From assembly GCA_963791885.1 (NCBI GenBank), contig CAWBUL010000006.1, positions 1,488,001 to 1,552,000 on the forward strand: a DNA stretch of 64,000 nucleotides, written 5' to 3'. A model generated the notes under the pieces. It had not been told where the DNA came from and did not search any database. It worked only from the letters and a program-made list of their open reading frames with translations. Positions 26,444 through 35,382 of the stretch are shown piece after piece. Origin of the DNA: CAVSUZ01 sp963791885. Its GTDB lineage: Bacteria > Pseudomonadota > Alphaproteobacteria > Acetobacterales > Acetobacteraceae. A program made the position numbers and the translations under genes. Within the stretch, counting starts at the first letter, position 1, and every line of letters begins with the position of its first letter.

Positions 26444-27650
26444 AGAACACCCACACCAGGTTGGCCAACAGCATTGCCGCCGTCACCAGAAACACCCAGC
26501 GCAGGCCCAGCAGCGCGGCCACCGCACCGCCCGTCACCGGCCCGAGCGAGTTGCCCAGGAACGTCGCCGAGGCCGTCAGCCCATACACCGTGCCCCGCTG
26601 CTCGCGTGGCGCCAGCCGCCCGACCAGCGCGTTCGCCGTCGGCAGGATGCCGCCGATGAAGCATCCCACGCCGAACCGCTCGATCACGAACACCCAGAAG
26701 TTCTGCGCAAAAGCCTGCGGAATGCTGGCTAGCGCCGCACCGAACAGGCAGATCAGCAGCACCCGCCGGTACCCGATCTGGTCGCTGCGCTTCCCCAGGA
26801 ACGGCGAGGCCAGCAGATCCGCCACCCCGGTCACCGAGAAGGCGACTCCCGCCAGTGTCGCGACGTTCGCCTGGTTTCCCGTCACCAGCTGCTGCACGTA
26901 CAGCGTCACCACCGGCTGCACCGTCCGCACGCCGAATTGCGCCATCAACAGCACGAAGAACAATGAGAGCAAGCCGCTCGACGGTGTCAGCAACCGCAAG
27001 CTGCTGAACATGGATTTGCCACGCCGGTCCTGCTTCGGCGGCGTGAACCGCTCATACACAAACATCCACGCCAGCCCCATCGCGGTGAGGCAGATCGCCG
27101 AGGTGCAGTAGAATGGAATGCGATAGCTACCCGTCAGGTCCGCCAGGCTGCCACCCAGCACAGGACCCACCAATCCGCCCACCAGCTGCCCCGTACTCAG
27201 CCAGCCCAGCGCATAGCCCAGCCGGTTCTCCGGTACTTGGCTCGCCACCAGCGCGATTGCCGAGGCCGAGAACCCGGCGAACGCCCCCATCAGCGCCCGC
27301 GCGCCGAAGAACTGCCACACGTTCTGCGACACACCCATAAGCGCGGTGAACACGCCGATGGCGAAGCTCGAGCGCAGCAGCATCAGCTTGCGCCCTTTCT
27401 GGTCCGCCACCCGCCCCCACAAGGGCGATACGAACGCCGCGACGAAGGATGTCGTGCCGTTCAGGATACCGGCCCAGAAATCGATCGAACGGGCGCCGTG
27501 CACACCAAGCTGCGGCAGGAACAGCGGCATGATCGGACTCAGGATCGTGAATGACATTGTCATGATGAACTGAACGCCCACCATGGCCCACATCGTTCTT
27601 TGCCATCGGCCCGGCACGCTTGCCGAGTCCGCTCCGATCAACTCGCCCAT
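26400..27650 (-). CDS. MFS multidrug-type efflux transporter
   Basis: 416 residues from the ATG at 27650, chosen because GGAGGGG stands directly upstream; the open frame continues to 27770 but that extension covers repeats. Twelve hydrophobic segments can be traced. The loop after helix 2 reads GRVADQKGRKLM, the MFS motif A (GxLaDrxGrK), repeated in the second half as GKRSDQIGYRRV. The helix-4 area ARALMGAFAGFSASAIALVASQ fits drug:H+ antiporters. The substrate is unknown. It is convergent with the ThrE gene and divergent from the SAM-II/metZ unit. Confidence 0.88.
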   Translation of the reverse strand: MGELIGADSASVPGRWQRTMWAMVGVQFIMTMSFTILSPIMPLFLPQLGVHGARSIDFWAGILNGTTSFVAAFVSPLWGRVADQKGRKLMLLRSSFAIGVFTALMGVSQNVWQFFGARALMGAFAGFSASAIALVASQVPENRLGYALGWLSTGQLVGGLVGPVLGGSLADLTGSYRIPFYCTSAICLTAMGLAWMFVYERFTPPKQDRRGKSMFSSLRLLTPSSGLLSLFFVLLMAQFGVRTVQPVVTLYVQQLVTGNQANVATLAGVAFSVTGVADLLASPFLGKRSDQIGYRRVLLICLFGAALASIPQAFAQNFWVFVIERFGVGCFIGGILPTANALVGRLAPREQRGTVYGLTASATFLGNSLGPVTGGAVAALLGLRWVFLVTAAMLLANLVWVFFTVDELPALKSEQV

Positions 27651-27784
27651 TCCCCTCCAGGTCGGCCCAAATCTGTCTTCTGTAAAGCGTGGCCCCCCTT
27701 GGCCCCCCGATACTTGACCCCCCAATACTTGACCCAGGGTTCGCACTGAGTAGTGTGCGCCGCGGTTCACTAACCCAGTGGGCC

Positions 27785-27840
27785 CCTCGTGATTTGTCCG
27801 GCCGGATTGCGGCGAGGCTAAATAATCGCGCTAAAGAGGC
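27785..27840 (+). promoter_or_regulatory. SAM-II riboswitch upstream of metZ
   Basis: The conserved SAM-II core is easy to read: CTCGTGATTTGTCCGGCCGG, ATTGCGGCGAGGC, then TAAATAATCGCGCTAAAG and AGGCC. GTGATTT, the CCGG stem, TTGC and the final GCTAAAGAGG match the alphaproteobacterial SAM-II (metA) motif, a pseudoknot that binds S-adenosylmethionine. It ends about 65 bp before the metZ ATG. High SAM is expected to mask expression of metZ; the direction is taken from the known class. Confidence 0.9.
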
Positions 27841-27905
27841 CAGTGCTGCGCAAGCGGCACTGCTCCGACGGTCGGGCCGTTTCGCGATTGGGAAGGCCCA
27901 GACAT

Positions 27906-29090
27906 ATGCCCCAGAACGTCAGCTCTTTGCGCCCAGCCACCCGCCTCGTGCATGGCGGCACCGAACGCAGCAGCTTCGGCGAAACCGCCGAGGCGCTCTT
28001 CCTCACCTCAGGCTTCGTTTACGATTCGGCGGAGCAGGCCGAGGCAACGTTCGATGGGTCGGCCGAGCACTATCAGTATTCCCGGTTCGCCAATCCCACG
28101 GTTGCGATGCTGGAGGAACGCCTCGCCCTGATTGAAGGCGCCGAGGCCTGCCGGGCCACCGCCACCGGCATGGCCGCGGTGAACGCCGCGCTGCTGTCCC
28201 ACCTGAATACCGGCGATCGCATCGTTGCCTCGCGTGCTCTGTTCGGCGGATGCCACTGGATCGTCTCCACCCTCCTGCCCCGCTTCGGCATTCAGACCGA
28301 GTTCGTGGACGGCAGCGACCTGAGCCAATGGCAGCGGGCGCTCTCCCGCCCCGCACAGCTCGTCCTGCTCGAGACCCCGTCCAATCCGATGCTCGAAATG
28401 GTTGACCTGCGTGCCGTGTCGGAAATGGCCCATGCCGCCGGCGCCATCGTCGTGGTGGACAACGTCTTCGCCACGCCGTTGCTGCAACGGCCGCTCGAAT
28501 TCGGCGCCGACGTCGTGGTCTATTCCTGTACCAAGCATATCGACGGTCAGGGACGCGTGCTCGGCGGCGCCGTGCTCTGCCGCAAGGAGTGGATCGAGAA
28601 GACCCTGCAGCCCTTCGTCCGCAACACCGGACCCACTTTGTCCGCGTTCAACGCCTGGCTGCTGCTCAAAGGCCTGGAGACGCTGCCTGCTCGCCTGGAA
28701 GCTTCGAGCCGAGGCGCTGCATCCGTCGCCGACTTCCTCGCGGACCAGCCCGCCGTCTCGCGCGTGTGGTATCCCACACGCGCCGATCATCCCCAGCACG
28801 CGCTGGGGAACTCACAAATGAGCGGTGGCGGCACGCTGGTCACGTTTGAGCTCCGTGGCGGCAAGGAGGCCGCGTTCCGCTTTCTCAACCGCCTGCGCCT
28901 CATCGTCATCTCCAACAATCTCGGGGACTCGAAGTCGCTGATCACGCATCCTGCCACCACCACGCACATGCGCATCGGGGCCGAGGAACGCGAACGGCTT
29001 GGCATCACCGACGGCGTGTTGCGTCTATCTGTTGGTCTCGAAGACCCCGCCGACCTGATTGACGATCTGCGTCAGGCACTCAACGATTGA
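27906..29090 (+). CDS. metZ: O-succinylhomoserine sulfhydrylase
   Basis: 394 residues from ATG 27906, just behind the SAM-II riboswitch. It is a Cys/Met-metabolism PLP enzyme: the cofactor lysine is in SCTKHIDGQGR (Lys210). Other family landmarks are YQYSRFANPTVAMLE, LLETPSNPMLEMVD and GDSKSLITHPATTTH. The GQGRVLGGAV segment after the lysine favours MetZ over cystathionine synthases. It would make homocysteine from O-succinylhomoserine and sulphide in the cytoplasm. The 3' end overlaps the convergent folD by 19 bp. A MetY-like activity is the main alternative, but the riboswitch fits metZ. Confidence 0.92.
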   Translation: MPQNVSSLRPATRLVHGGTERSSFGETAEALFLTSGFVYDSAEQAEATFDGSAEHYQYSRFANPTVAMLEERLALIEGAEACRATATGMAAVNAALLSHLNTGDRIVASRALFGGCHWIVSTLLPRFGIQTEFVDGSDLSQWQRALSRPAQLVLLETPSNPMLEMVDLRAVSEMAHAAGAIVVVDNVFATPLLQRPLEFGADVVVYSCTKHIDGQGRVLGGAVLCRKEWIEKTLQPFVRNTGPTLSAFNAWLLLKGLETLPARLEASSRGAASVADFLADQPAVSRVWYPTRADHPQHALGNSQMSGGGTLVTFELRGGKEAAFRFLNRLRLIVISNNLGDSKSLITHPATTTHMRIGAEERERLGITDGVLRLSVGLEDPADLIDDLRQALND

Positions 29091-29953
29091 GTCTGCGCGA
29101 CCGCGGTGCGCGCTTCGTACGCCTCCACCGTGTTCTGCAACAAGCAGGCGATCGTCATCGGCCCGACCCCACCTGGCACCGGCGTGATCGCGCGTGCGAC
29201 CTCGGCAACCTCGGCCGTCCGCACATCACCCACCAGCTTGCCGTCAGCTGTGCGATTGATCCCCACATCGATCACGATCGCACCTCGCTTCACATGCTCG
29301 GTTCGGATCATCCCGGGGCGCCCGACAGCCGCGACCAGCACATCCGCCTGACGGCAGATCGCCGGCAGGTCCTGCGTGCGCGAATGCGCGATCGTCACCG
29401 TGCAGTCGGCTGCCAGCAGAAGCTGCGCCATCGGCTTTCCCACGATGTTCGATCGCCCCACCACCACGGCATGCAGTCCCGTAAGCTGCGGCTGCACCGA
29501 CCGGATCAGCGCCATGCAGCCCTTGGGCGTACACGGCACCAGTGCGCGCTGGCCTGTCATCAGCCGGCCCGCATTCAGCGGATGAAATCCATCGACATCC
29601 TTCGCCGGATCCACTGCATTCAGCACCGCAACGGTGTCGATTCCGGACGGCAGCGGCAGTTGCACCAGAATCCCGTCCACCGCGTCATCCGCGTTCAGCC
29701 GCGCAACCAGATCGAGCAACTCGCTCTGCGACGTTGAAACCGGCAGCAGATGATCGAACGATCGCATCCCCGCTTCCCGCGTCAGCCGCATCTTGCTTTT
29801 CACGTAAACCCGTGACGCCGGGTTGTCCCCCACCAGAACCAGCGCCAGCCCGGGGGCGCGTCGCCCCGCCGCGGCAATCGCCACCACACGTTCCGCCACG
29901 CGCGCGCGCAGCCCCGCCGCGATCGCCTTGCCGTCGATGATCGTCGCCGTCAT
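29072..29953 (-). CDS. folD: Bifunctional methylenetetrahydrofolate dehydrogenase/cyclohydrolase
   Basis: 293 residues from the ATG at 29953 (TATIIDGKAIAAGLRARV is the standard FolD start); the open frame continues upstream to 30445 but that part is antisense to the FAH gene. Conserved motifs: YVKSKMR with the catalytic Lys, VDGILVQLPLP, DVDGFHPLNAGRL, CTPKGCMALI, GRSNIVGKPMAQLLL in the NADP domain, and PVPGGVGPMTIACLLQNT near the C-terminus. It interconverts methylene-, methenyl- and formyl-THF in the cytoplasm, feeding one-carbon units. It is convergent with metZ and divergent from the FAH-family gene, with 39 bp between the starts. Confidence 0.95.
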   Translation of the reverse strand: MTATIIDGKAIAAGLRARVAERVVAIAAAGRRAPGLALVLVGDNPASRVYVKSKMRLTREAGMRSFDHLLPVSTSQSELLDLVARLNADDAVDGILVQLPLPSGIDTVAVLNAVDPAKDVDGFHPLNAGRLMTGQRALVPCTPKGCMALIRSVQPQLTGLHAVVVGRSNIVGKPMAQLLLAADCTVTIAHSRTQDLPAICRQADVLVAAVGRPGMIRTEHVKRGAIVIDVGINRTADGKLVGDVRTAEVAEVARAITPVPGGVGPMTIACLLQNTVEAYEARTAVAQTQSLSA

Positions 29954-29992
29954 GCTGGGACCAACTAAACGAACGAGACGAGGAGACAACCC

Positions 29993-30925
29993 ATGAAGCT
30001 GGCGTTCTTCGACGATTTCCGCCTTGGCGTGATCACCGGCACCGATCGGATCACCGATGTCACCGACGGCGTGAAAGACGTCCCGCATACCGGTCCGCAC
30101 GACCTGATCAGCAATCTGATCGCACGCTTCGACGCGTATCGCGGCCGCCTGGAGCAGGCGGCCCGCTCCGGCAATGCCGTGCCGCTCGCGGGCCGGCGTT
30201 TGCGCCCACCGCTGCCGAAGCCCGGCAACATTGTTTGCATGGCGGTGAACTACATGGAGGACGGTACGCGCACGGAGCCCGCGCCGCTCAACGCCTTCCA
30301 CAAGGCACCCACCGCCATTATCGGCGACGGCGACACGATGGTCCTGCCCGACGTGGCCGCCACCATCTTCGAGGGCGAGGCCGAAATGGCCGTCGTCATC
30401 GGCAAGCGCGCGGAGCGCGTCCCCGCCGCGCGCGCCATGGATCACGTCTTCGGCTACATCAGCTTCATCGACGGCTCCGCGCGCGGCCTGCCGCCGCCCG
30501 GCAATGTGTTCTTCCAGATGAAATCACGCGACACCTTTGCCCCGATCGGCCCCTTCCTTGTCACCGCCGACGAAATTCCCGATCCGCACGCGCTTGCGGT
30601 GCGCCTGTCCGTCAACGGGGAGGTCAAGCAGAACTTCAACACCAGCGACATGGCTCACAAGATTCCGCGCTGTATCGAATGGGTCACCTCGATCCATACA
30701 CTCGAGCCCGGAGACATCCTCGCCACCGGCACCAATCATCGCGGTCTCAGCGCGTTTCAGGACGGCGATCGGGTGGAGCTGGAAGTCGCCGGTCTCGGGC
30801 GCCTGCACATCAACATCCGCGACGAACTGAAACGCCGCTGGGAGCGAGAGACGCGGCTGCAGCGGCAGGAGCAGGGACACGATACGCCAACGCCGCAGAT
30901 CGCGGGGAAATACGCCCCCAAATAA
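29993..30925 (+). CDS. Fumarylacetoacetate hydrolase family protein
   Basis: 310 residues. The C-terminal FAH domain begins near residue 75: PKPGNIVCMAVNYMEDG, then IFEGEAEMAVVIGK supplying the metal-binding Glu pair, GYISFIDGSARG with the Asp, and GDILATGTNHRG. Family members cleave C-C bonds in acylpyruvates or act as hydratases and decarboxylases in aromatic catabolism; which applies is unclear. The residues after 290 are a charged, low-complexity tail. It is divergent from folD and convergent with the amidase. pobA lies 4.4 kb away, so a shared aromatic pathway is conceivable but not shown. Confidence 0.87.
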   Translation: MKLAFFDDFRLGVITGTDRITDVTDGVKDVPHTGPHDLISNLIARFDAYRGRLEQAARSGNAVPLAGRRLRPPLPKPGNIVCMAVNYMEDGTRTEPAPLNAFHKAPTAIIGDGDTMVLPDVAATIFEGEAEMAVVIGKRAERVPAARAMDHVFGYISFIDGSARGLPPPGNVFFQMKSRDTFAPIGPFLVTADEIPDPHALAVRLSVNGEVKQNFNTSDMAHKIPRCIEWVTSIHTLEPGDILATGTNHRGLSAFQDGDRVELEVAGLGRLHINIRDELKRRWERETRLQRQEQGHDTPTPQIAGKYAPK

Positions 30926-30930
30926 GCCCC

Positions 30931-32322
30931 CTACACTGCCGGCAGGCTCTCCCGCTCCCATCCGGTCAGCCGCTCGATCGCGCGGCCGATCCGCAGCACC
31001 AGCGCCTCATCGAACGGCCGGCCCACGATCTGCACCGACAGCGGCAGATGATCGGGACCGAGCCCGACCGGAATGCTCATCGCGGGATGCCCGGTGACGT
31101 TGAACGGAATCGTCTGCATGGGCGATGTCGAGGCGAGGCTATCAGGCACGGCATCGAACCGCGGCGCCGTCGTCAGCGCGCACGCGGTCAGCAGCGCATC
31201 GTAGCGGCCCAGCACCCCATTGACCGCCGCCGCCAGTTCGCCCCGCACGCGCAGTGCCTCGACATAGTCCGCGGCAGTCAGCGCCGCACCCAGCAAAAAC
31301 CGGCCGGAGGTCTTCTGTGCGTAATCAGCCAGCCGCGTGCGCAGATCTGCCTGATGGATTGCGAACGCCTCCGCCAACATGATGACCCGCCCGGCGATGC
31401 CGAACAGCGCGTAGTCGGGCAGCGTGACATCCTCCACCGTCGCGCCGGCCTCTCGCAGCTTCGCTATGGCAGCATCGATGCCCTCCAGCACCGGCTGTTC
31501 CAACAGCGGCGCCGAAGCAAAGAACGCGCGCGGCACCCCGATCCGCAGCCCGTTTACACCTATCTCCAGCCCGGCGAGGAAGTCCGGCACCGGCTCATCG
31601 GCACTGGCCGGGTCCTGCGGGTCGTGGCCCGCGATCACCTGCAGCGCGATGGCACAGTCTTCGACGCTCCGCCCTAGAGGACCGGTGTGATCCAGCGACC
31701 AGGACAGCGGAAAGACACCCCGGCGAGAGACACGTCCGTATGTTGGCTTGATCCCTGCCGTGCCGCACCAGGCGGCCGGCCCGCGGATGGACCCGCCCGT
31801 GTCGGACCCCGTCGCCATGCGCAGGATTCCCCCCGCGATGGCGGCGCCGGTGCCGGAAGACGATCCGCCGGTGATATGCTCCAGGTTCCACGGATTGCGC
31901 GCCGGAGGCCAGGGCAGGTCAAAGCTCGGACCGCCGATGGCGAACTCGTGCGTCGCCAGCTTGCCCAGCAGCACGGCGCCGCCTTCGGCAAACCGCGCGG
32001 CAACCACCGAGTCCTCGCTCGGCACATGGTCCTGCCGCAGCTTGGAATGACACGTCGTGGCGATGCCGGCCGTGTCGTAGATGTCCTTCAGGGCATACGG
32101 AACCCCGTGCATCGGGCCGCGATCCCGCCCGGCTTTCAGGTCCGCGTCGGCCTTGCGCGCGTCATCCAGCGCACGCTGCTCCGTCACACGGATGAAGGCG
32201 TGCAGACGCGGATCGCGATCACGGATGCGGGCCAGCGCATCGCGCGTCAAGGTTTCCGATGAAACGGCACCGGAGCGAAGCTGCCGCCCCATCTCCGCGA
32301 TCGAGAGGTTTTCGGTGCTCAT
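30931..32322 (-). CDS. Amidase-signature family amidase
   Basis: 463 residues. The Ser-cisSer-Lys triad of the amidase signature family is visible: Lys79 in YALKDIYDTAG, the cis-Ser in GGSSSGTGAAI (residues 152-160), and nucleophile Ser178 in GSDTGGSIRGPA. It hydrolyses an amide, releasing ammonia or an amine. It resembles GatA/AtzF-type amidases, but no gatB or full gatC is nearby, so a catabolic role is preferred over tRNA amidation. Its ATG overlaps the stop of the small upstream gene by 4 bp; that gene looks like its partner subunit. Confidence 0.9.
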   Translation of the reverse strand: MSTENLSIAEMGRQLRSGAVSSETLTRDALARIRDRDPRLHAFIRVTEQRALDDARKADADLKAGRDRGPMHGVPYALKDIYDTAGIATTCHSKLRQDHVPSEDSVVAARFAEGGAVLLGKLATHEFAIGGPSFDLPWPPARNPWNLEHITGGSSSGTGAAIAGGILRMATGSDTGGSIRGPAAWCGTAGIKPTYGRVSRRGVFPLSWSLDHTGPLGRSVEDCAIALQVIAGHDPQDPASADEPVPDFLAGLEIGVNGLRIGVPRAFFASAPLLEQPVLEGIDAAIAKLREAGATVEDVTLPDYALFGIAGRVIMLAEAFAIHQADLRTRLADYAQKTSGRFLLGAALTAADYVEALRVRGELAAAVNGVLGRYDALLTACALTTAPRFDAVPDSLASTSPMQTIPFNVTGHPAMSIPVGLGPDHLPLSVQIVGRPFDEALVLRIGRAIERLTGWERESLPAV

Positions 32323-32528
32323 CGCGCGTCACCCCGCGGAATTGCATAGACACTCGCCGGCTCCACCGCCGCCGGCCGCCCCTTGTGAAGCAGCGCCAGT
32401 TGCTCGCGCAGATCGGCGAAGTCCTTCAACAGCTCCGGCAGCCGCTCGTCCGGAACGCTCAGCCCCGCGCGCGCCATCAGCATCAGGAATTCGGATTGCA
32501 GAGATGCGGTCGGGGAGGTGTCGGGCAT
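32319..32528 (-). CDS. Small amidase-associated protein (DUF4089/AtzG-like)
   Basis: 69 residues. A short helical protein with RAGLSVPDERLPELLKDFADLREQLALL, the kind of two-helix segment seen in AtzG and DUF4089 partners of amidases and, distantly, GatC. It sits directly before the amidase with a 4-bp ATGA overlap, which strongly supports a complex. The likely job is to stabilise the amidase (family knowledge). The assignment relies on size and context more than on sequence identity. Confidence 0.68.
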   Translation of the reverse strand: MPDTSPTASLQSEFLMLMARAGLSVPDERLPELLKDFADLREQLALLHKGRPAAVEPASVYAIPRGDAR

Positions 32529-32664
32529 GATGGCTCCTGTGTGGAGGGTTCGGTCCGGCCTGCGAGCTTTACGCCCAAGGACGACATGCGTCGTGCTTAC
32601 GCAGGATAGCCGTGCGACGGCGATGGCTCAAACCCGCTCGCTGCGATGTCCGGGCGACGCCGGT

Positions 32665-35346
32665 TTAGCTGGGCCTGCAGTGCGAGGGGGACGTCATCTG
32701 CGCATCGATCTGACGCATAAGGGCGGGGTAATCCGGGTCGCTGGGCGCCAGCGCGCCGCCGGTCTGCAACAGGCGGCACGCTTCCCCCAGGATCGCTGCC
32801 ACGTTGCCGGACGCCATCGTTGGCGTGATCTGCTGCCGAAGTGCCAGCGCCAGATTGTAGTAAGCGGCAGCGAGTTGCGGGTCGATCTCGATCGCCTTGC
32901 GGTATTCGCCGATCGCTTCGTCTGTCTTGTGCTGAGCCGCGAGCGCGTTACCGAGATTGTTGTGGGCGGCAGCGTATCGCGGGTCGATCTCGATCGCCTT
33001 GCGGTATTCGCCGATCGCTTCGTCTGTCTTGTGCTGATCCGCGAGCGCGAGGCCGAGATTGGTGTAGGCGGCAGCGAGTTGCGGGTCGATCTCGATCGCC
33101 TTGCGGTATTCGCCGATCGCTTCGCCTGTCTTGTGCTGATCCGCGAGCGCGTTGCCGAGACCGTTGTGGGCGGCAGCGAGTTGCGGGTCGATCTCGATCG
33201 CCTTGCGGTATTCGCCGATCGCTTCGTCTGTCTTGTGCTGATCCGCGAGCGCGAGGCCGAGATTGTTGTGGGCGGCAGCGTATCGCGGGTCGATCTCGAT
33301 CGCCTTGCGGTATTCGCCGATCGCTTCGTCTGTCTTGTGCTGATCCGCGAGCGTGTTGCCGAGACCGTTGTGGGCGTCAGCGAGTTGCGGGTCGATCTCG
33401 ATCGCCTTGCGGTATTCGCCGATCGCTTCGTCTACCTTGTGCTGATCGGCGAGCGCGTTGCCGAGATTGCTGTGGGCGCCTGCGTATCGCGGGTCGATCT
33501 CGATCGCCTTGTGGTATTCGCCGATCGCTTCGTCTGTCTTGTGCTGATCCGCGAACGCGAGGCCAAGACCGTTGTGGGCGGCAGCGAGTTGCGGGTCGAT
33601 CTCGATCGCCTTGCGGTATTCGCCTATCGCTTCGTCTACCTTGTGCTGAGCCGCAAGCGCGTTGCCGAGATTGCTGTGGGCGCCGGCGTATCGCGGGTCG
33701 ATCTCGATCGCCTTGTGGTATTCGCCGATCGCTTCGTCTGTCTTGTGCTGATCCGCGAGCGCAGCACCGAGATCGTTGTGGGCGTACGCGTATCGCGGGT
33801 CGATCTCGATCGCCTTGCGGTATTCACCGATCGCTTCGTCTGTCTTGTGCTGGGTATCAAAAATATAGCCCAGGCCGAAATGGGGGATCGCACGTGGCGC
33901 AATACCCGACCAAATCGCCTGCTCGGAAGCCCGCTCTTCAGCGCGCGGGCTTTGGCGGATATCGACGTCCAAAGTGGCCGGCGCGAGGGCTGGCCGGTTG
34001 TCCAACTCGATGGCCTTGCGATACTCGCCTATAGCGGCGTCAGACTTAGCTTCGTCCGTGTATACGACGGCCAACCCCACATGCGGCGAGGCCAGGCTCG
34101 GGTCAAGAGTGCTTGCACGCATGAATTGATCGATCGCCTCCTGTGTACGTCCCATCATGTAAAGAAGGTTAGCCAGGTTGTTGTGCGCGATTGCGTAACG
34201 GTCGTCGGAGTGGATGGCCTGCTGATATTCCTTCTCCGCGTCGTCATTTTTTTGTTCGTCCGCCAGAACCGCGGCGAGGTTATTGTGAGCGACCGGATCC
34301 GTGGGACTCAGGTTCATTGCTTCCCGATATTCGGCCTCGGCTGCTGGAAAGTTCTTCTCGGTACGCAGAGCATTTCCCACATTGATAAGACCGATCGCAA
34401 ACCGCCCATCGTAACTGACAGCCTTTCGGAAGTCGCTTTCGGCGTCCTGATACCGTTGATCATCCATGGCAATGAGGCCGCGCAAATTGTAGGCTCGAAT
34501 CACGTTCTCATCATTGTGCGGTCGATCGCCGTCAATAATCTGCATGATCATGCCAAGGCAGCGGGCTTTCTGCTCGGGATACAGTGCAGCCGCTTCGATA
34601 TACGGTCTAACCTGCCCGAATACCGCCAACGCCCCTTCCGTCATCGCCGCGTCCGGCGTGATCAAAGGCACCGGAGCAGAAGTGAAAAACACACGACGGT
34701 CCAGCCGCAACCGCAAAACAACCGTCTGAAGCTTCTGATCAGCAACAACAAATTCGCCGGAGACCGTCTGTTGATGAATGCCGAACAACGAGCGTACATA
34801 CGCAGCGACCGCATCGAGCGACACGCCCACCGCTGGCACGGTGATGTCCGGAAGGTCATTGTTGAGCGACACCTCCGGCCCGCGCATGGTGGTGCGCGCC
34901 TTGGCTTCCGCATCGGCGAGTGCGTCGCGCAATCGTCGGGCGCTCACTTCGGGGGTAAAGCCGTTCTCAACCATCAGTTTTGGCCCAGGGATTGGCTCGA
35001 TCTCGATCGCCCGCCCGAACACTTGGATTCCGATCAGAACGCAGAAGCCGATCGCGACCAGGACGCCCGCGAACGTTGCAATACCTTTGAAGAAACCGGC
35101 GAAGCCTTTGAACCAAAGCGCCACTCGTTTCGCGCGTCGGCGAAACCGGCGATAAAAGGCTCGGCTTGTCTTCTCGCGCGGCGCAGGCAAAGGCGAGAGC
35201 TCTTCGGTCGCCTGCGGCACCGAACCCGTATCGCCTACAACGCTGCCCTTTGCGATCTGATCCAATGTGACAACGCCTACTTGGCCTCTTGATAGTGAGC
35301 GGCAGTCATGGTGTCCAGCCACATTTGCGGTGCAACGCCGTCCCAC
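32665..35346 (-). CDS. Membrane-anchored TPR-repeat protein with nearly identical tandem repeats
   Basis: Up to 893 residues. After a charged N-terminus (about 45-80) there is one hydrophobic helix (ATFAGVLVAIGFCVLIGIQVF), so the bulk should face one side of the membrane. Residues about 110-290 have no recognised domain. Residues from about 295 on are TPRs, first diverged (RAYNLRGLIAMDDQRYQDA), then ten almost identical 34-residue units with AIGEYRKAIEIDP and LADQHKTDE. TPRs mediate protein binding; the partner is unknown. The start is unclear: 35346 is a GTG, and other GTG/TTG codons follow. The gene is divergent from pobA. Confidence 0.8.
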   Translation of the reverse strand: MGRRCTANVAGHHDCRSLSRGQVGVVTLDQIAKGSVVGDTGSVPQATEELSPLPAPREKTSRAFYRRFRRRAKRVALWFKGFAGFFKGIATFAGVLVAIGFCVLIGIQVFGRAIEIEPIPGPKLMVENGFTPEVSARRLRDALADAEAKARTTMRGPEVSLNNDLPDITVPAVGVSLDAVAAYVRSLFGIHQQTVSGEFVVADQKLQTVVLRLRLDRRVFFTSAPVPLITPDAAMTEGALAVFGQVRPYIEAAALYPEQKARCLGMIMQIIDGDRPHNDENVIRAYNLRGLIAMDDQRYQDAESDFRKAVSYDGRFAIGLINVGNALRTEKNFPAAEAEYREAMNLSPTDPVAHNNLAAVLADEQKNDDAEKEYQQAIHSDDRYAIAHNNLANLLYMMGRTQEAIDQFMRASTLDPSLASPHVGLAVVYTDEAKSDAAIGEYRKAIELDNRPALAPATLDVDIRQSPRAEERASEQAIWSGIAPRAIPHFGLGYIFDTQHKTDEAIGEYRKAIEIDPRYAYAHNDLGAALADQHKTDEAIGEYHKAIEIDPRYAGAHSNLGNALAAQHKVDEAIGEYRKAIEIDPQLAAAHNGLGLAFADQHKTDEAIGEYHKAIEIDPRYAGAHSNLGNALADQHKVDEAIGEYRKAIEIDPQLADAHNGLGNTLADQHKTDEAIGEYRKAIEIDPRYAAAHNNLGLALADQHKTDEAIGEYRKAIEIDPQLAAAHNGLGNALADQHKTGEAIGEYRKAIEIDPQLAAAYTNLGLALADQHKTDEAIGEYRKAIEIDPRYAAAHNNLGNALAAQHKTDEAIGEYRKAIEIDPQLAAAYYNLALALRQQITPTMASGNVAAILGEACRLLQTGGALAPSDPDYPALMRQIDAQMTSPSHCRPS
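32830..33834. repeat. 102-bp tandem repeat array, about 10 units
   Basis: About 9.8 head-to-tail units of 102 bp, each encoding one 34-residue TPR. Units alternate between two flavours, IDPQLA and IDPRYA, and differ by few bases, including identical synonymous codons. Near identity at the DNA level points to recent unit duplication or gene conversion. Confidence 0.95.
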
Positions 35347-35382
35347 GTTACTTTAACAACAGACTTGGGGGAAACCAGGCGG

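Noticed and set aside
27700..27735. Short direct repeat ATACTTGACCC x2 before the riboswitch
   Set aside because: Two 11-bp copies in C-rich sequence; too short to call a regulatory element.
29954..30445. N-terminal extension of FolD
   Set aside because: Antisense to the FAH gene, and the FolD fold starts at TATIIDGK.
30931..32528. GatCAB amidotransferase genes
   Set aside because: No gatB, and the small gene is not a good GatC; an amidase with an AtzG-type partner is the better reading.
32830..33834. CRISPR-like array
   Set aside because: Period of 102 bp, no spacers, coding in a single frame as TPRs, no cas genes.
32518..35292. A 924-codon plus-strand open frame with repeats
   Set aside because: Mirror of the tandem TPR array; the minus-strand frame gives proper TPR motifs.
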